Source: Cerasicoccus maritimus
GTDB taxonomy: Bacteria > Verrucomicrobiota > Verrucomicrobiia > Opitutales > Cerasicoccaceae
Direction of reading: 5' to 3'
DNA: 64,000 nucleotides
Assembly: GCA_031296935.1 (NCBI GenBank)
Contig: JAVDPD010000032.1
Location: 1 to 64,000, forward strand
Both the position numbers and the translations under genes were made by a program. The notes beneath the pieces were generated by a model. The model was given only the letters and a program-made list of their open reading frames with translations. It ran no database searches and was not told the origin of the DNA. This document shows positions 1 through 7,955 of this stretch, one piece after another (the stretch's first letter is position 1; every line of letters begins with the position of its first letter).

Positions 1-18
1 GTGTGAGATAGACTTGGG

Positions 19-981
19 ATGCGAGAGAGATACCCAAGTGATTTAACCGACAGTGAATGGTCCTTTCTGGAACCGCTAATCCCCGGCAGGGCGCGCCTTG
101 GCCGTCCTCCCAAGTATTGCAAACGGCAAATCGTGAATGCTATTTTTTACCTAGTGCGCAGCGGTTGCGCCTGGCGGATGCTCCCACATGACCTGCCGCC
201 CTGGCGCATCTGCTACTACTGCTTTATGCTTTGGAAACGTGATGGCATTTGGGAGGGCATCCACGAACGTTTGCGCGAGCTGGTGCGCCTTTCACACGGT
301 AAAAAAAGCTCCAACCGCTGCAATTATGGACTCGCAAAGTGTTAAAACAGCTAATCACGGTGGAATCCGTGGCTATGATGCAGGCAAACGGGTCTTGGGA
401 CGCAAAAGACACTTACTCGTGGACACCTTAGAGGGCGTCTAAAAAGTCTGATCGAGTCGGCGAGATGTATTCGGGAGGCAAAATTTCGGCTTCTGAATCG
501 AGGCGAAACCAGTTTCGTCGAGATGAAGAAATGATATTTTGACCCCGAAGATGCTCTCCGGGGAAGACCACTTGAGTTTTTAGACGCCCTCTTAGGGCTG
601 GTCTTGCTGGCGGTCGTCCACCCGGCCAATATTCAGGACCGTGATGGCGCGAAGCTCTTACTGAGTCTCTTGACCAAGCGCTTTGGGTGGCTCAAAATCA
701 TCTGGGCCGATGGCGGCTACGCCGGAAAACTCATTGATTGGGTCGCTCAAATAAAACGTCACCGAAAAATAAAACTGTGCATCGTTAAGCGCTCCGATTC
801 AGTAGAAGGATTTGAGCCACTGCCCAAGCGATGGATCGTTGAAAGAACCTTTGCTTGGCTCTCAAAGCACAGGCGATTGGCTAAGGATTACGAGACAAAA
901 ACAGACTCATCTGTCGCCATGATTCACATCGCTATGACTCGGCTAATGATTAACAGAATCAAAAACATGAAGACTTTTTAG
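19..981 (+). pseudogene. IS5-family transposase, disrupted (frameshift plus MITE insertion)
   Basis: Three reading-frame pieces together give a typical IS5-family DDE transposase of about 265 residues. The first (19 to about 307) has the N-terminal DUF4096-like start RYPSDLTDSEW and the [14 protein letters not shown] segment. The second (about 308-430) has the first catalytic Asp in MDSQSVK and ends at [10 protein letters not shown]. The third (595-981) continues LAVVHPANIQDRDG, then WADGGYAGK with the second Asp, and RWIVERTFAWL with the Glu region. The first break is at a run of seven A (301-307); one A fewer restores the frame. The second break is exactly the 161-bp MITE plus its 3-bp duplication; removing them joins the second and third pieces in frame. 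The A7 break could be decay or a slippage site; the MITE break is decay in either case. Confidence 0.9.
431..591. mobile_element. 161-bp MITE inserted in the transposase gene
   Basis: The element is bounded by perfect 15-bp inverted repeats GAGGGCGTCTAAAAA (431-445) and TTTTTAGACGCCCTC (577-591), and flanked by direct TTA copies at 428-430 and 592-594. It has no coding capacity. Its terminal repeat is identical to the right terminal repeat of the surrounding IS at 975-989, so it is probably a non-autonomous relative mobilised by the same transposase. Its left repeat supplies an in-frame TAA stop to the interrupted gene. Confidence 0.92.
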
Positions 982-992
982 ACGCCCTCTTA
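975..992. repeat. IS right terminal inverted repeat and TTA target copy
   Basis: TTTTTAGACGCCCTC at 975-989, identical to the right repeat of the MITE at 577-591, followed by TTA at 990-992. It marks the outer boundary of the IS with the chromosome. Confidence 0.85.
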
Positions 993-1039
993 GACAGCTA
1001 AAGAACAGTCACGGGCTTTTCGATGACGTTGTAACGCGT

Positions 1040-1135
1040 TCAGTTCATACGGCGCCAGCGAACATACATGACCGACGCCTTGATGAACTCTTCTGCGGTC
1101 ATTGCAATCCACATGCCCACGATCCCCATCAACAT
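1040..1135 (-). pseudogene. C-terminal remnant of a MATE-family efflux transporter
   Basis: On the minus strand 31 codons read through GIVGMWIAMTAEEFIKAS and VRWRRMN to a TGA stop. This resembles the last membrane segment and the basic tail typical of MATE multidrug/sodium antiporters. The rest of the gene, which should continue to the right, is absent and replaced by an unrelated PEP-CTERM tail on the other strand. I read this as the end of a gene truncated by a deletion near 1136. The match is short, so the family assignment is only moderately secure. Confidence 0.5.
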
Positions 1136-1136
1136 C

Positions 1137-1343
1137 GATGATGGTGCCGGTGGTGCAGGAGACATCTTTAGTTTATATGTCGACACGAATCATGGCACAA
1201 CAGGTATCCCGGATGTCGGTGACCTGCGTTATGTTTGGGATGCCTCGGGCACTGCCAGCGCCGTTCCCGAGCCACAAACATACGCGTTGATCGAAGGCGT
1301 CGCTGTGCTTGGTTTGGCCTACCTGCGTCGTCGCAAAGCTTAG
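1137..1343 (+). pseudogene. C-terminal remnant of a PEP-CTERM exported protein
   Basis: The frame ends with the sorting signal VPEPQTYALI, a short hydrophobic stretch and the basic tail YLRRRKA, which is the normal PEP-CTERM arrangement (exosortase target). Only about 68 codons remain, with no signal peptide. Upstream the frame runs into the antisense of the MATE remnant, so the N-terminal part was lost by the same rearrangement. A clear terminator follows at 1371-1406. Confidence 0.7.
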
Positions 1344-1370
1344 CCTTTTACCACTACTAAAGTCAGCCTT

Positions 1371-1406
1371 AAAGCCGGGCAGCGATTCGTCGCTGTCCGG
1401 CTTTTT
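1371..1406 (+). terminator. Rho-independent terminator after the PEP-CTERM remnant
   Basis: A GC-rich stem (AAAGCCGG and CAGCGA pairing with TCGCTG and CCGGCTTT) closes on a TTCG loop and ends in a T run. It sits 27 bases after the stop of the PEP-CTERM fragment. Confidence 0.85.
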
Positions 1407-1575
1407 CTGAATCAACAGAAATTAAGGCACAGTGGGACAGGTCTTGGAGCTGAACCTGTTTTCCTATGGGACATGCCTGCATGCGAGGCTTAAATCTGGT
1501 GCACTCTTCCGCAGCCATCGAACTGAGCCGCCTTGCCTACCTTTCAATGCTTGCGCAAGTTCGTCTCATCGGAGG

Positions 1576-4500
1576 TTAATCGAAGTGCCCGTTAGCTTCC
1601 TCGACTACCTGGTTAGCTTTTTTCTGAGCTTCGCAAAAAGCGGCGAATTGGATTTCGAACTCTTGAAAATTATCTTCATGCAAGGCATTATGCATTACAT
1701 CCACGAGGTCAATGAGCTCTTGATTTTGAGTTAAGCGAATAAGGGGGGTCATGTCATGTAGCGTGAGTCGCCCTTTCTCTTCATCCTTTGTGTCGATGAC
1801 TTCGCGGAGCTGCTCCTGATAATTGTGTAGTGAGGCGCGAAGCTCGATTTCGAGCTTCTTGAGTTTTTCAGGATCATTTCCGGCGATATATTCCATGAGG
1901 GAGCGGCTTGGTTTCGGTTCAGTGGAATTTGGCTTTTGCGTGGGCGGAGGGGGTGTCTGATTCTCTGCTCTTGTCTGAATCGCCGTGAGTAGCTGGTCAG
2001 GGGTGAAGGGCTTGGGTACGAAGCTGGTGATGCCAGCATGCATTAACTTCTCGTTGTCGAAATCCGCGACGTAGGCGCTCATCGCAATGAGCGGGGTATT
2101 TGCTTTTTGTGCTTGGGCTTTGACCATTTCGGCAAATTCGATGCCGCTGGCTCCGGGTAAGTTAATGTCGACCAGAACAAAGTCCCAACTGTGCTCAACG
2201 AAAATTTTTAATGCCTCTTCGGCAGAGCCAGCGATGATGGCACGGACGGACTCTCGTTTCAGTAACCCCTCTACAACTATCTGGTTATACTGCTCATCTT
2301 CTATGACGAGCGCTTGTAGGCCCGCGAGTGTTTTGCGGCGCTCTGCATCGGGGCGTTTAGGCGCTCTATCTGGTGTGTCAGTGATGCTCAGCTGAATCTG
2401 TAGTATGAATCGAGCTCCATTGGTATAGCTTTTATCGAGAGTGAGGGCGCCGTCCAGTATCTTCGTCAAGCGATCGGCAATGCTAAGCCCCAGACCGATG
2501 CCTTTTATCTGCGAGTTCATTTGAGAGCCGCGGTTAAACTGTTCGAAGATTCTTTTCTGATCCTCTTCAGGGATACCGTCACCCGTATCTTCAATTTGAA
2601 ATTCTAACTCTGCAATGCGCTTACCGGTGTCCACCTTTGCTTTGGTTCTTACCGTTACGGATCCATGATGGGTGAATTTGATGGCGTTTGAGGTCAGATT
2701 ATAGAGGATCTGGCGTAGTTTTCCAATATCGCCAAACAGTTCTGGGCAATCTTCCTCATTGGGAATGACGTATAGCTTAATGCCTTTGTCTTGAGCCATT
2801 CGTTGGTGGAGAGAATCGACTTCGTCCAGTAGCGCAGACAGGGAGAACTGGCAATTTTGCAGTCGAATCTGTCCGTTTTCGATCGCGGCGAAATCAAGCA
2901 TGCCGTCAAGGAGGACCTTGAGGTGCTCGGCTGTGCTGAGCAGGTGCGATATGCGTTTTCGATCTTTGCCCAAGCCATCGTCAAGCAGTAGATGGGCGAG
3001 GCCGACGATGCCGTTCATCGGATTGCGAATTTCATGACTCACATTGGCTAGAAAGCGGTTTTTAGCGGTGTTGGCTTGGGCTAGGCGCACGTTGGTCTTT
3101 TCAAGCTCCAGAGTGCGACTGCGTACGGCCTCTTCGAGCGCGATGTTTGCCTGTCGAAGGCGTCGGGTGCGGAAGTGCACCAATATGTATGCGAATGCAA
3201 TGGTGAGCAACAGGTAGAGTAGATAAGCGCTCCAGGTGCGTCTCCAGGGAGGCAAGATTTTAAATGAGTAGCTGGCAACTCCATTGGGTTTTCCGTCAAC
3301 CAGAGCCTGGACGACAAACTTATAGTCTCCTTCCCGTAGGTTTGTGAATTCCTTAAGGGTGTTGGGGGATGGCGAACTCCACTGGGTGCTTTGGCCGAGT
3401 AGTCGGGTTTGGTATGTGACTGGTTTGTTGCCGTAATAGGGAAGTGCAAAATCGAATTTCGCCAGCGATACTGGGAACTTGAATTCGTTGCTCACTTCTG
3501 AAGGCCGACCATTGATTTGAGCGGTTGTGATTATGGGGGTGTGCTTGGAAAGGGTGTGATCATCTTGATCGAAATTTTCGCAAATGATGCCACCGCTGCC
3601 TCCTACCCAGACGCGGGAGTTTACTTCGTCCACGATTAGGCAATGTATTTGATCGAGGCGATTGATGCCGTCGGTAGGGATACCCTCAAAGTGTGCCGGT
3701 TGATCGAAATCGGGCCAAGTAATTTTGCTAAAGGCGTATTGGCTGTCCTTCGCGTTGTACATAAGCCAGAGAGTATTGCTTGGGCCCTGGTAGTAGTTGA
3801 CTGCATAAGGGTCCATGCCGAGAGAATCCGGTGTGCTAGACATGCGTTGCCACGCGTGAGCTCCGTTAGCCTTTTGGAATATGCCAGCATCACTTAATAG
3901 AACCAAGCCGGCTGGCAGTTTAGCGAAGTAAGCCCAGCGGATCGTTTCGGGGAGCGAAGCGGCGTTGAGAGGGGTGGCTTCGATCTTTTGCGAGGAGAAT
4001 AGCTGATCAGCAGGGATGGATAGTGGACCATAGTTAAATGAGCCTGCATATATTAATCCTTCGTGCTCAATGAAGCTCCAAAGTGGTCCGGGGGCGTTGA
4101 TCAAATTCAAAATTTCTAACTGGTCGCCTTTCCAGGCAGTTAGGTGGGCGTTGCGTAGTTCTGTAATGGCGATGTAGTCTTTGCCATTGTGTTGAAGTGG
4201 GGCGGAGTAAATGCCGTCCTGTTCTGTATTCAGCGCTCGCTTGAGCTGACCATCAATCAGGAGCGAGTAACCGTCCTTATCTGAAATAAGGGGACCCTTG
4301 GGGGTATTCAGGATGTACCAAATTGGGGAGTCCTTGGCTCCGATGGATTGCCAGTTCGACCTCAAGGACTGAGCTGTCGGGAAATCCATTGTTTTGCAAC
4401 CATTAGCGGTGCCAGCAATCAGCTGGTTGTCCCAGATGCTCAGGCTGTAAATTATGTTTGAGTCGAGGCCGTTACGGCTATCGATCATCATGTAGCTGGA

Positions 4501-5502
4501 TTGGATTTCGATCAGGCTGACACCGATTTCGTGTGAGGCCCAGATATTGCCGTCTGTGTCTTCGAATATATTGAAAACCAAATTGCTAATCAGACCATCT
4601 TTTTCGGAGATTTGTCCCAGGTATTTGCCATCGGGAGAGAGGATTAAAATACCGTAGTTGTGCGTTGCGCAGAGGATTCGTCCATCACGTGTTTGAATCA
4701 TGTCATAGCAGAGCGTATTGCTTAACAAATCCTTGATTTCGGATTCCCAGGGAACGTATTGTCCATTCTCGATTTGAAAGAGGCCTTTGCGGAAAGAGCT
4801 GAAGAGCTGTTCGTTTTCCTCCAGCGTGATGACTGAATTGACGCGTGGCGCGCCTTCCTCGGATTGGGGAATCAGAGTGGTGAATGCGCCATCTTTGAAC
4901 TCCATTAAGCCGACACCAGATTGACTAATGTAGGTTGTGGAGCCGTCGAAACAGCCTGTCAGTCGATACTGACTGGGAAGCGCGTGAAGTTGAATCTCTC
5001 CGCTTTGATAAACGATCAGCGATTCTTGTGCGAAGGCAAAAAGTGCATCATCAGAAACAACGATATTCCAGATCTCACCTATTAGACCGGGAGGGTAGTC
5101 CAGCTTATCGAGCATGGGGACATACTCGTTGAACTTGCCGTCCTCTAGTGTCACATAACCGAAGGCTTCCGTGCCACAAACCCAGATTATATCTTTGGAC
5201 TCGACCCACAGATCGTGCGCGGCAAAGGGGAGCTCGAAGAGTGTCCAATTTACGCCATCGTACTGGAGCAACCCGTCGTCATTTGCGATGTAGATTCGCC
5301 CGTCAGGGCCTTGTCCAGATGACCAGTTGTTGCCGCTGGTATGATAGTCTGACGAGGTAAATGACTGGATTGGTAAGGACCCTACGAGAGCGTCCCCCCA
5401 GGCTGTAGGCGCTAAGCATAAAATAATAATCCACCCAAATTTGAGGGATGCCTTGGCTTGGTTTGAGGCGGTTTGCCGATTAAATGTAAGTAGTGATCTC
5501 AA
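1576..5502 (-). CDS. Hybrid sensor histidine kinase with periplasmic beta-propeller and receiver
   Basis: The 1308-residue protein has a signal-anchor (about 20-37) and a large periplasmic region of two-component-regulator propeller repeats (about 45-650). A Y_Y_Y-type beta-sandwich (about 680-750), one membrane helix (757-777), a short coiled coil, a HisKA domain with H823 in NVSHEIRNPMNG, and an ATPase domain with N, G1 (DTGDGI) and G2 (GIGLGL) boxes follow. Next come a receiver with phospho-acceptor D1112 and a C-terminal helical tail with a possible degenerate HPt centred on H1249. The layout resembles the hybrid two-component systems that sense glycans in Bacteroidetes, but it lacks their C-terminal AraC domain. 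The start is TTG at 5502; it is the only choice that includes the hydrophobic leader. The ligand is unknown; glycan oligosaccharide is an inference. Confidence 0.88.
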   Translation of the reverse strand: MRSLLTFNRQTASNQAKASLKFGWIIILCLAPTAWGDALVGSLPIQSFTSSDYHTSGNNWSSGQGPDGRIYIANDDGLLQYDGVNWTLFELPFAAHDLWVESKDIIWVCGTEAFGYVTLEDGKFNEYVPMLDKLDYPPGLIGEIWNIVVSDDALFAFAQESLIVYQSGEIQLHALPSQYRLTGCFDGSTTYISQSGVGLMEFKDGAFTTLIPQSEEGAPRVNSVITLEENEQLFSSFRKGLFQIENGQYVPWESEIKDLLSNTLCYDMIQTRDGRILCATHNYGILILSPDGKYLGQISEKDGLISNLVFNIFEDTDGNIWASHEIGVSLIEIQSSYMMIDSRNGLDSNIIYSLSIWDNQLIAGTANGCKTMDFPTAQSLRSNWQSIGAKDSPIWYILNTPKGPLISDKDGYSLLIDGQLKRALNTEQDGIYSAPLQHNGKDYIAITELRNAHLTAWKGDQLEILNLINAPGPLWSFIEHEGLIYAGSFNYGPLSIPADQLFSSQKIEATPLNAASLPETIRWAYFAKLPAGLVLLSDAGIFQKANGAHAWQRMSSTPDSLGMDPYAVNYYQGPSNTLWLMYNAKDSQYAFSKITWPDFDQPAHFEGIPTDGINRLDQIHCLIVDEVNSRVWVGGSGGIICENFDQDDHTLSKHTPIITTAQINGRPSEVSNEFKFPVSLAKFDFALPYYGNKPVTYQTRLLGQSTQWSSPSPNTLKEFTNLREGDYKFVVQALVDGKPNGVASYSFKILPPWRRTWSAYLLYLLLTIAFAYILVHFRTRRLRQANIALEEAVRSRTLELEKTNVRLAQANTAKNRFLANVSHEIRNPMNGIVGLAHLLLDDGLGKDRKRISHLLSTAEHLKVLLDGMLDFAAIENGQIRLQNCQFSLSALLDEVDSLHQRMAQDKGIKLYVIPNEEDCPELFGDIGKLRQILYNLTSNAIKFTHHGSVTVRTKAKVDTGKRIAELEFQIEDTGDGIPEEDQKRIFEQFNRGSQMNSQIKGIGLGLSIADRLTKILDGALTLDKSYTNGARFILQIQLSITDTPDRAPKRPDAERRKTLAGLQALVIEDEQYNQIVVEGLLKRESVRAIIAGSAEEALKIFVEHSWDFVLVDINLPGASGIEFAEMVKAQAQKANTPLIAMSAYVADFDNEKLMHAGITSFVPKPFTPDQLLTAIQTRAENQTPPPPTQKPNSTEPKPSRSLMEYIAGNDPEKLKKLEIELRASLHNYQEQLREVIDTKDEEKGRLTLHDMTPLIRLTQNQELIDLVDVMHNALHEDNFQEFEIQFAAFCEAQKKANQVVEEANGHFD

Positions 5503-5545
5503 GACGGGATTGCTAGGGAATTAACTCCAAACAAACCGCATAATC

Positions 5546-5665
5546 ATGAAAAAAGCAATAGTATCCATCCTCCGTACGGTTGTCTATAACGTTGGTTTCC
5601 GTTCTTCTCCGAGCGGTGAAAAAATTCAGACCAAGGCTTACCCAACCTTCCCGACCGAAGTATAA
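5546..5665 (+). CDS. 39-residue peptide upstream of YcaO, possible modification substrate
   Basis: ATG at 5546 opens a 39-codon frame starting MKKAIVSILR and ending PTFPTEV, with stop TAA at 5663. It contains six Ser/Thr-rich positions (SSPS, QTK, PTFPT) and no Cys. Its codons (AAC, TTC, CTC, GGT, CGT, ACC) look like those of a translated gene. It lies 69 bases upstream of the ATG of the YcaO gene on the same strand, the usual place for a peptide substrate of a YcaO enzyme. There is no strong ribosome-binding sequence. A 62-codon minus-strand frame overlaps it. The function is not known; the link to YcaO is positional. Confidence 0.4.
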   Translation: MKKAIVSILRTVVYNVGFRSSPSGEKIQTKAYPTFPTEV

Positions 5666-5734
5666 CCCCGCTACAACTATTGCTACTTTACGTGTCGTCA
5701 TCCGTTGGATGACGGCACGATTATATTAAGAACA

Positions 5735-6622
5735 ATGAAAGTAAATCTCGCGCCATTTAAATTCCGGGATGTCATGGTGAACGCAGGCGGTCCAGTTAAG
5801 ACTGTCGACGTTGGTGCCGAATCCATTTTCGGGCGCGAGCAATACTCGGCAGCCGCCTATTTAAAGGATGAACTGAGGTTGGATTGCGATTTGCCTGATG
5901 GGGTAGGCTCTGCCAATGACCCTACGACTGCCAAGTTTCGCGCCGTATCAGAGGCTCTTGAGCGGTGGGCATTTCGACAGTGCAAGCTTGAGGAGCCAGT
6001 CACTTACGGATTTGATTACGATCCCACAACGAATGGCATGGGTGCCTATCCTGGGTTATTCAGTAAGGATGCAAGGCAATCCGCCGAACGCGAGGCCATC
6101 GAGCGCCATGTGCTCATTCTTTGGTGGGAAGGCTACCTTGAGTGCCATTTGCTAGGTGATCCCTTTCCGGGCGTGAGGGCTATCCGCATTGAAAACCCAT
6201 TCAGCGAGCATGAGGTGGTGCTGTTATGGCAATTCCTGAACGAACGCTTTTACACCTATGGGTTTGGCTTGGCGGCCAACGTCAATGAGGCATGCTGGCG
6301 AGCCGGGGTGGAAATGCATCGTTTATCTGGGGTCATCGGTGAACACTACCAGAAGTATGACAACTTGGATTTGGATTACATCAATCAGGCCAAGCACCTT
6401 TTTGAGAAGCGGACTTTGTTCTTTTCGCGGCCAGAGGGTTTTGTGAATTTGCTTAAACGGGTGGAGAGTCACCCAGAGCATGTGTACTGCTCCAAACCAG
6501 TCACCCTGATTGATCGCAAGGTTTCTGGCCCGTGGGATCAATACGTTACCGTGTGGCGTGTGGTCTTTGAGCAGCCTAGTCGGGAGTTTATTAACGATCG
6601 GGCAGATTATTTTTTCTGGTGA
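5735..6622 (+). CDS. Compact YcaO-family ATP-dependent peptide-modifying enzyme
   Basis: YcaO proteins use ATP to activate a peptide backbone amide, giving azolines, thioamides or amidines. All three helix motifs are present: GSANDPTTAKFRAVSEALER (E73, E76, R77), SAEREAIER (E120, E123, R124) and EACWRAGVE (E193). Numbering is from ATG 5735, which gives 295 residues; the upstream TTG at 5705 would add ten. This is short for the family, which is commonly around 400 residues or more, and the C-terminus (RADYFFW) lacks the PxPxP ending of azoline-forming members. No E1-like partner, dehydrogenase, TfuA or exporter is visible nearby. The only companion is the 39-residue ORF just upstream. Its substrate is unknown; a role on a housekeeping protein is also possible. 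Confidence 0.85.
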   Translation: MKVNLAPFKFRDVMVNAGGPVKTVDVGAESIFGREQYSAAAYLKDELRLDCDLPDGVGSANDPTTAKFRAVSEALERWAFRQCKLEEPVTYGFDYDPTTNGMGAYPGLFSKDARQSAEREAIERHVLILWWEGYLECHLLGDPFPGVRAIRIENPFSEHEVVLLWQFLNERFYTYGFGLAANVNEACWRAGVEMHRLSGVIGEHYQKYDNLDLDYINQAKHLFEKRTLFFSRPEGFVNLLKRVESHPEHVYCSKPVTLIDRKVSGPWDQYVTVWRVVFEQPSREFINDRADYFFW

Positions 6623-7291
6623 GCATCGCTAATCGCTTCATCCAACGCGTTGCGTGAGTTGCTGCGGCTTCAATCCTGTCCAGAGGGGGGGGGAGGAGAG
6701 GTCGAAAAAACTGTGAAAGAACGCATGGGAATTCCCGGCAAAGAGCGGGTGTGCTTTTCGCAGAGAGTGTGGCGCATCGCGTGGCTTATGCGTTGATTAC
6801 CCATCAGCGGTTTACCCAATGGGTTTATCTCTGGAGGCGGCGGTGCGCTGGGGTTGCCGCGTCATCCGTGACATCGATGCGTGCGCATCGCCAGCGTTCT
6901 TCTGGAGGGAGAGAACGGCGTTTAAAGCCTCGGGGCGTCGCAGAATGGATTTTATCGCGAATGGGCTCCGATAGGGCTACGGTGCGGTGCATCTTCGGAT
7001 GGGCGGGACTGGGGCGATAGGAGGCATCGCCCCAGGGAGCTAAATTAGGTGTTCGTGGGTCATGGGAAAACTTCAGTTGAGGTGGCGGTTTCGAGTGCTA
7101 AATCCATTATCAAGAGCGGCATTGCGCTCCATGATGCTGGATTTTTTATCTTCCTTTGAGAGTGATCAATTAAACACTATCATATTTGCCGCTCAGGCCA
7201 AATGAAAAAGTGCACGCTTGAGCATTTTAATAGTGACTGGCTCTCAGTATTAACTTCGGTTGGCAATCAACGGCTTACGCGCTGAAGTGCT
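6623..7291. other. 670-base stretch without a recognisable gene
   Basis: It holds a nine-to-ten-base G run near 6683, a perfect 10-bp inverted repeat CTGGGGCGAT/ATCGCCCCAG (7009-7018 and 7026-7035) without a T run, and a 27-codon ATG frame at 7202-7285 beginning MKKCTLEHF. An 89-codon frame at 6751-7020 is arginine-rich and does not look coding. The stretch could be degraded sequence or contain a small RNA. Confidence 0.5.
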
Positions 7292-7951
7292 CTAGGTCAG
7301 CCTGATGCGGCGAATCTGCGGATTTCCGTGCTGGTCCTGGAAGATGATGCAGAAAATTTTCATCGAAGGCGAGAGATACCACGAGCTGGTGGAAAATACA
7401 CGACCGTGGCCATTGATTTCCGCTGCGAAAGCGACACCGTCATTAAAGGGCTGCTCTTTGCGAGTCAGCGGGACGACGCTACGGTCGTTCGATTCGACGA
7501 GCACTTGCTTGGGGCCGAGCCGGATGATGACTGGCTCCTGAAGGTAGTTGCAAATGTATACGGAGCCTGCGGGGAACGCTCGGGTTGAGTCATCGAGTAG
7601 CTCATAGCGATAGGCTGGGCCATTGGCTGTGTTTGTTGCCTTGAGCAGCACGATCACATCGCCTGAGTTTTCTGAAAATTGCAGGACAAGGTTGGGTGTC
7701 TTTTCTTCGTTGGGCGAGGGGGCCTGGGCGTAAAGCGCAAGCTCTCGCGTGGCTGGAATAGGGTATGGCTGAGAAAAGCTGGAGAGCGAAACTGGCACGG
7801 TTTCTACCTTGCCCTCGTGGATGAATTCGAGGCTCGTGAGGCCAGGGATTTGTGAGAGGCTGACTACGCGAAATGTGTCCGCCAAGGCTGAGGAGCAGAG
7901 GCTGCTCAACGCCACGCAGCAGACGGCGAAAGTGTGAAATGAAAATGGCAT
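7292..7951 (-). CDS. Exported protein of unknown function, partner of the large prepilin-like gene
   Basis: ATG at 7951 gives 219 residues with a signal peptide (FHTFAVCCVALSSLCSSALA) and a mainly beta-strand mature part. The start is chosen because it lies four bases after the stop of the large upstream gene (7956) and gives a clean signal peptide; the longer frame to 8083 would overlap that gene. The tight spacing points to co-transcription and possibly translational coupling. I do not recognise the family. Confidence 0.7.
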   Translation of the reverse strand: MPFSFHTFAVCCVALSSLCSSALADTFRVVSLSQIPGLTSLEFIHEGKVETVPVSLSSFSQPYPIPATRELALYAQAPSPNEEKTPNLVLQFSENSGDVIVLLKATNTANGPAYRYELLDDSTRAFPAGSVYICNYLQEPVIIRLGPKQVLVESNDRSVVPLTRKEQPFNDGVAFAAEINGHGRVFSTSSWYLSPSMKIFCIIFQDQHGNPQIRRIRLT

Positions 7952-7955
7952 GGGG

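Larger units (their letters stand above)
1..989 (+). mobile_element. Right-hand part of an IS5-family insertion sequence
   Basis: The window opens inside an IS5-family (IS1031-like) element. The right end is visible: the terminal repeat TTTTTAGACGCCCTC ends at 989 and is followed by TTA (990-992), which fits the 3-bp TNA target duplication known for IS1031-type elements. The left terminal repeat and left target copy lie before position 1 and cannot be seen. The transposase stop codon (979-981) falls inside the terminal repeat. The element is certainly inactive, because its transposase reading frame is shifted near 301-307 and interrupted by a MITE at 431-591. Confidence 0.85.

Noticed and set aside
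1432..1734. 100-codon plus-strand frame after the PEP-CTERM remnant
   Set aside because: It overlaps the 3' end of the sensor kinase gene in antisense and has no recognisable features.
5513..5701. 62-codon minus-strand frame between the sensor kinase and the YcaO gene
   Set aside because: Possible, but it has less gene-like codon use than the overlapping 39-codon plus-strand frame, and its composition is not convincing.
6751..7020. 89-codon plus-strand frame downstream of YcaO
   Set aside because: It is arginine/serine-rich with no domain, and lies in a stretch that looks degraded or non-coding.
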